From Lewinellaceae bacterium (GTDB lineage: Bacteria; Bacteroidota; Bacteroidia; Chitinophagales; Saprospiraceae), in NCBI GenBank assembly GCA_016713985.1, contig JADJOD010000013.1, forward strand, positions 1 to 64,000: a stretch of DNA of 64,000 bases, given 5' to 3'. A program made the position numbers and the translations under genes. Below are positions 60,179-64,000 of this stretch, piece by piece. Below the pieces are notes generated by a model that saw only the letters and a list, made by a program, of their open reading frames with translations, was not told the origin of the DNA and searched no databases. The number at the start of each line of letters is the position of its first letter. The stretch's first letter is position 1.

Positions 60179-63100
60179 TTACCGGAGCAACAAAGTTCCA
60201 CTGTCAACCCAACGCCCGGCCGCATCCTCCACCCGGTAAAAATAGGCGCCCGGCGGAAGGTCCCTGCGCTGGAACAAATACTGCTTGCCGTACAACTCCA
60301 GCTCCCGAACCATTCTTCCGAAAGCGTCCGACACGAGTAGGCGGTGTTGTTGAAAAACACCTGTATTTAATTGAAAAACAGTTGATTCCGAAACCGGATT
60401 CGGCGAAACCCGGACCAGGTTGCCTTTGTTTGCGGGCGCCGGCGAATGGGTGCCGGTGATATAATCCACCCCAACCGTGTGCAAGGTCTGATTGGTAACT
60501 ACCGGGTCGTTGAAATCAAAATAGATATCTGCCGTGTTGAAAATTTTGGCGCCCAACTGCAAGTCGGCCCTTTGCCCGATCCGGAAACTCACAAAACCCT
60601 GCGAACCGGCGAGGTTGGTATTGCTGTCGGGAAGCAGGATATTATTGAATGAAAAACTCAACACGCCCTGTCCGCTCAACGCCCAGGTATATGGATGTGA
60701 CGATACGCCGGGGTGTACCGAAGCCGGGTTGAGCCAGGCGGACAGGGTGTCGCGGATCACGATGTTAAAAGCCGTATCGGTACCTGTATTCTGGAAGCGG
60801 ATCAGGTATTCCAGTTCCTGGCCCGGGCGTATCCGGTACTCGTCGCCAAAGCCGCCCGGGAAGCCCTGTTTGTCGTTGGGGTCGTAAGAACCGATGTTTT
60901 CCACACAAACCTGGTCCCAGGAAGGCATAAAGGTATTGACGTTAAACTGGTTGATAAAACCCAGGCTTTCGAAGCCGCCGCAACCTTCGTTAAAAGCTAC
61001 GGCGACGTTCGAAAACGGGTGTCCGGGTTCCTGTTGCGACTCGATGCGCCAGGTATGGCCGTTGGCCGGGTAGTTGAGTGTGATGTCTTCGCTGATATCG
61101 TATTGATTTTGACCCTGAAACAGGACCACATCGTCTTCAATGATGATATAATCCAGGGTTTGGGAAGGAGCAAACCCGGTGTTGCGCAGTTGCAGTTGCA
61201 CGGTCGTGTCTTCACAACTGACTTCGGCCTGGATGGTGGCGCCCGACCAATTCTGCACTGTCGTGCACAAGGTATCGGGGAAAGCATGCGCCAATACGCA
61301 ATGCGTTTGCCCCAGGACGGTGGAATCGCAATCGGTATACACCTCCAGGTTGAAACTGCCGCAATCGCCCGAAGCAATATTTCCAAGCAGGAAGCGGTAG
61401 GTGTTGTTCCCGGCGTTGAGATGCGGTTGTTGTGAACTGACAAACGACAGATAGGGATCCAGTTGAACGTCCACCCAGGCACTGTCCGCCGTTTGGGAGC
61501 CCTGGTTGCAGTATTGCACAAATACCGTGCTGTTGAAACACCGCCGAAGTTGTGGAATGGCCACATCCGCACTCATCAGCGGGCAGTCGGAAACTCCGAT
61601 AACGGCAAAATCAACGGTATCGATGGCTAAAGTGCTGTCTGAAATCACCGTTTGCACGCTGTCACAGAGGCTCCACCATAAGAATTGGGGTGTGAGTGCG
61701 TGCACTTCATAAGTGCCCGTATCTACAAAAAAACTATACCGCCCGTTGGCATTGGTTGTGGCATACCAGTCTTGCACGCCTTCCAGTTTCACCGCCCAGT
61801 TTTTCAAGGGCTCCTGCGCGTCGGGCGTGCTGCATTCCGAATCCGCATCCTTTCTGACATGACCGGTGATATAAGCGCCTACTTCGGTCGAACCGGTCGA
61901 GCGATATAAAGTGGCCGAGGAAGGGACGATGTACAATTTGCCGGAAGGCGAAACTTCGAGGCCGTTGAGCAGGCTCGGATGGGCGTTGTATACCGGCAAA
62001 TAGTACCAGGATTCTCCCGCGTCGGCACTGGTAAGGATTTTGATATCCGACCCGCCGGACATAAATATCCGCCCGATGTCATTGACGGCGATAAACTCGT
62101 CATAAGCATAGATATCCGGAATAACCCGGTACGTCCAGCTCGCGCCTTCATTGTCGGATACGGCTAATTTCATGGAGTTGTCGAAGTAACCGGTCACGTA
62201 AATTTTGCCGCCGGCATCGGCGAACAAAGCCCTCCGGTAATCCGTGGTTATGGCCAATGTGGTGACGATCGACCAGCTGGCGCCTTCATCGGTGCTGCGC
62301 CAAAGTGTTTTTGGAAAAGTATTGGTCAGCGGCGTGGTATACGCGAATAAGGAGCCCGAGGGGTGCTGCACCAGAATATTGACCGAAACACCGGGAATGA
62401 CAGTCGTCCAGCCCCCGTTCAGGTCGTTGGAGCGCTCCACGCCGGCAGAGGAACTGCAGAACAACCTTCCGCCGGGTGTTGCAAAAATATGGCCTGTTTT
62501 TAATCCGCCATTGGGTGAAATATCGTCGAATGACTGCCCGCCATCGGTGCTGATCCACATCTTTTTGCCGGTTTTGACGGCGAAGGAATCCTCGTTGAAC
62601 ACAGCCAGCGGCCGGATCGAATACAGGAATACGTCGCTGGCGTCCGGCATCAGTCGGGTCCAGGTGTCGCCGGCGTTTTCGCTGCGCCAAAGCCCGGTTT
62701 CCGTAACTGCCAATTGCAGGGAATCGGTCAGCAGGGCGAGTTGTTTGACATCGGCCTGGTGGATGCCTTCGGAAGAAAGCGCCCAGTTGACGCCGTCGTC
62801 TGTTGAACGGCACAACGAACCACCCATAAAACCCAGAATATCGCCGTTGGGCAGCGGAAAATGGGCAACAAACTCATACGCGTGTTCGGCGCCGGTTGGC
62901 AGCAGGTCCCAGGTGACGCCGTCGTCGTCCGAAAAATAAATGTGTAAATTTGTAGACGCCAGCAATCTGCCGGTATTCAGGTCGAAAACAGAAGTCAGGT
63001 ACTCGTTGGGCGCAAGGTTGAAGTCCACCGTTTCCCAGGTGACTCCAAAATCGGAGGAGCGAAAAAAGGAAGTCGCGTTAAAGTCCGAAATGGCGAAAAG

Positions 63101-63763
63101 CGTCCCGCTCGAAACCAGGCGTATGGTGGACAGAAAACCGGGCACAGTGCCCTCAATCCAGGTAAGCCCTTCGTCCTGAGAAATCGCAAAATTGCCCGAC
63201 TGATCGCCATCTGTAAGCAAGATTTTGCCGTTGGGCGTAAACGAAAGAAAAAACGAATAGAAAGAAAGCGGTATGCCGGAGTTGTAAACGAAGCTCCAGT
63301 CGGCGCCCCCGTTCAGCGAGCGGTAGATATGACCATTGACATCCAACCCGATCAGCGTCCCGGCGGGTGTTTCTTCAAAAGTGATGACCGGCAGAGCGTT
63401 ATTTTTTAAAACCCAGTTACCGCCTTCGTTCGAGGAGACGAACAATTTTTTAGTTACTCCACCCCCCGTGAAAGACGTAACAATCTTATAAAAAGTGCCG
63501 GAAAAGCCCACCCGGAGGAGTTCGTTTTGGGCATTCGGGTCCACAGCAGGTACATTGATCCTTTGCCAGTGCGCACCGTAATCTTCCGAGCGGTAAAATG
63601 CGCCATCGTAGTGGGTTGCATAGAGCAGGTTGTTCAGCGTCTGGGAAATGCCGACTCCGCCGCCATAAGGCCCCGGCGCTTCTTCCCAATAATCATTCGT
63701 CTGGGCGTTTATTCCCGCGACCAAAAACAGCAGTATAAACAGGATAGGCAGGTAGTTTTTCAT
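60179..63763 (-). CDS. Large secreted protein: BNR/sortilin-like propeller, DUF7619-type domain, T9SS sorting domain
   Basis: 1,194 residues, signal peptide ending GINAQ. About residues 30-640 hold many Asp-box-type blades (YRSEDYGAHWQRI, ISTDGGQSFDDISPN, SADAGESWYYLPV), typical of BNR/VPS10-like propellers. A peptidase-associated-like Cna-B-ish segment (TGHVRKDADSECSTPDAQEP) and a DUF7619-style tail follow (IGSYDPNDKQGFPGGFGDEY, EYLIRFQNTGTDTAFNIVIRD), then a T9SS domain (RVSPNPVSESTVFQL). The frame is intact. Probably cell-surface; no substrate evident. Confidence 0.88.
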   Translation of the reverse strand: MKNYLPILFILLFLVAGINAQTNDYWEEAPGPYGGGVGISQTLNNLLYATHYDGAFYRSEDYGAHWQRINVPAVDPNAQNELLRVGFSGTFYKIVTSFTGGGVTKKLFVSSNEGGNWVLKNNALPVITFEETPAGTLIGLDVNGHIYRSLNGGADWSFVYNSGIPLSFYSFFLSFTPNGKILLTDGDQSGNFAISQDEGLTWIEGTVPGFLSTIRLVSSGTLFAISDFNATSFFRSSDFGVTWETVDFNLAPNEYLTSVFDLNTGRLLASTNLHIYFSDDDGVTWDLLPTGAEHAYEFVAHFPLPNGDILGFMGGSLCRSTDDGVNWALSSEGIHQADVKQLALLTDSLQLAVTETGLWRSENAGDTWTRLMPDASDVFLYSIRPLAVFNEDSFAVKTGKKMWISTDGGQSFDDISPNGGLKTGHIFATPGGRLFCSSSAGVERSNDLNGGWTTVIPGVSVNILVQHPSGSLFAYTTPLTNTFPKTLWRSTDEGASWSIVTTLAITTDYRRALFADAGGKIYVTGYFDNSMKLAVSDNEGASWTYRVIPDIYAYDEFIAVNDIGRIFMSGGSDIKILTSADAGESWYYLPVYNAHPSLLNGLEVSPSGKLYIVPSSATLYRSTGSTEVGAYITGHVRKDADSECSTPDAQEPLKNWAVKLEGVQDWYATTNANGRYSFFVDTGTYEVHALTPQFLWWSLCDSVQTVISDSTLAIDTVDFAVIGVSDCPLMSADVAIPQLRRCFNSTVFVQYCNQGSQTADSAWVDVQLDPYLSFVSSQQPHLNAGNNTYRFLLGNIASGDCGSFNLEVYTDCDSTVLGQTHCVLAHAFPDTLCTTVQNWSGATIQAEVSCEDTTVQLQLRNTGFAPSQTLDYIIIEDDVVLFQGQNQYDISEDITLNYPANGHTWRIESQQEPGHPFSNVAVAFNEGCGGFESLGFINQFNVNTFMPSWDQVCVENIGSYDPNDKQGFPGGFGDEYRIRPGQELEYLIRFQNTGTDTAFNIVIRDTLSAWLNPASVHPGVSSHPYTWALSGQGVLSFSFNNILLPDSNTNLAGSQGFVSFRIGQRADLQLGAKIFNTADIYFDFNDPVVTNQTLHTVGVDYITGTHSPAPANKGNLVRVSPNPVSESTVFQLNTGVFQQHRLLVSDAFGRMVRELELYGKQYLFQRRDLPPGAYFYRVEDAAGRWVDSGTLLLR

Positions 63764-63931
63764 GAGCGATTCTTTTTAAGTTTAAACACGGTTCAAAGGT
63801 CACGTGCCGTTTGCACCATACCAAATACAAAAAATATTCAAAGTCGAAATAAAAATATTTTATATTGCTATTATTCAATAACTTAATACTATTTTTGTCG
63901 AAATAAAGTATTCTTCCACACCGATGAAACC
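63764..63931. other. AT-rich divergent promoter region
   Basis: Between the BNR protein and the last gene; strongly AT-rich with the -7 box at 63890. Confidence 0.4.
63890..63897 (+). promoter_or_regulatory. -7 box of the right-edge gene
   Basis: TATTTTTG matches TAnnTTTG exactly, 35 bp before ATG 63932. Confidence 0.45.
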
Positions 63932-64000
63932 ATGATCAATTCGCTGCTTGTCCGCACACTCAAACAGTTTACGGCAAAAGACCTGAACAATCTGCAGGAA
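63932..64000 (+). CDS. Start of an unidentified gene (cut by the window edge)
   Basis: ATG 63932 begins MINSLLVRTLKQFTAKDL and continues to the window end (23 codons). Too short to identify. The upstream promoter box supports a real gene. Confidence 0.4.
   Translation, partial: MINSLLVRTLKQFTAKDLNNLQE

Overview
The window is a moderately GC-rich chromosomal segment of a Bacteroidota bacterium, most likely a member of the Saprospirales. Evidence for this: at least seven proteins are large secreted proteins with type IX secretion (T9SS) C-terminal sorting domains or SprB repeats; there is a PorW/SprE-type T9SS lipoprotein; promoters follow the Bacteroidota TAnnTTTG pattern just upstream of starts; and DUF3276, DUF4920 and the long form of urocanase are present. 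Many reading frames are interrupted, often by single-base changes in homopolymer runs, even in genes that must work (cysS). Much of the sequence therefore behaves like an unpolished assembly, and most 'broken' genes here should not be read as real pseudogenes.

Layout. 1-7.8 kb: a flavoprotein, a heavily broken beta-helix T9SS protein, and a tandemly duplicated T9SS beta-propeller gene. 7.8-8.4 kb: intergenic repeats, including an array with a 21-bp period bounded by perfect 22-bp inverted repeats. 8.5-16 kb: two rhomboid proteases, an endonuclease/exonuclease/phosphatase-fold protein, cysS, a META lipoprotein, a CoA-binding protein, dcd, and a vanadium-haloperoxidase-like PAP2 lipoprotein. 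16-25 kb: a nine-repeat SprB-type adhesin, an LpxL-like acyltransferase, an MltA-type transglycosylase, a NUDIX hydrolase, a YdcF protein and a secreted esterase. 25-28 kb: hutU and a XisH/XisI pair.

28.0-34.9 kb is the most interesting region. It holds a probable NTP-dependent conflict (immunity) operon: an effector-associated/inactive-STAND-like protein, a MoxR AAA+ ATPase, a membrane-anchored degenerate vWA-like protein, and a formylglycine-generating-enzyme-fold (FGE) protein. The C-terminus of the FGE protein has the codon pattern of a diversity-generating retroelement (DGR) variable region. A second, adenine-richer copy of this segment lies 0.4 kb downstream as a candidate template. No reverse transcriptase is visible, and the space between the two copies contains an unnatural poly-G tract that looks like a bad assembly join. 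The general system type (MoxR-vWA with DGR-diversified FGE effectors) is known from comparative genomics of multicellular bacteria.

35-37.6 kb: a DUF2071 gene, then a dense mobile-repeat module with a MITE-like element in two inverted copies and a direct-repeated minisatellite. 37.6-50.6 kb: a MORN-caspase, DUF4920, a class III adenylate cyclase, DUF1015, rlmN, a DUF3276/PUR protein, a periplasmic amidohydrolase, a papain-like peptidase, gcvT and an M23 peptidase. 50.9-64 kb: a PorW/SprE-like lipoprotein, a glycosyltransferase, a low-quality stretch with a beta-helix fragment, a minimal kinase-like protein, a secreted GH13 amylase, a large BNR/DUF7619-type T9SS protein, and the first codons of a further gene. 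No rRNA, tRNA, CRISPR array or insertion-sequence transposase was recognised.
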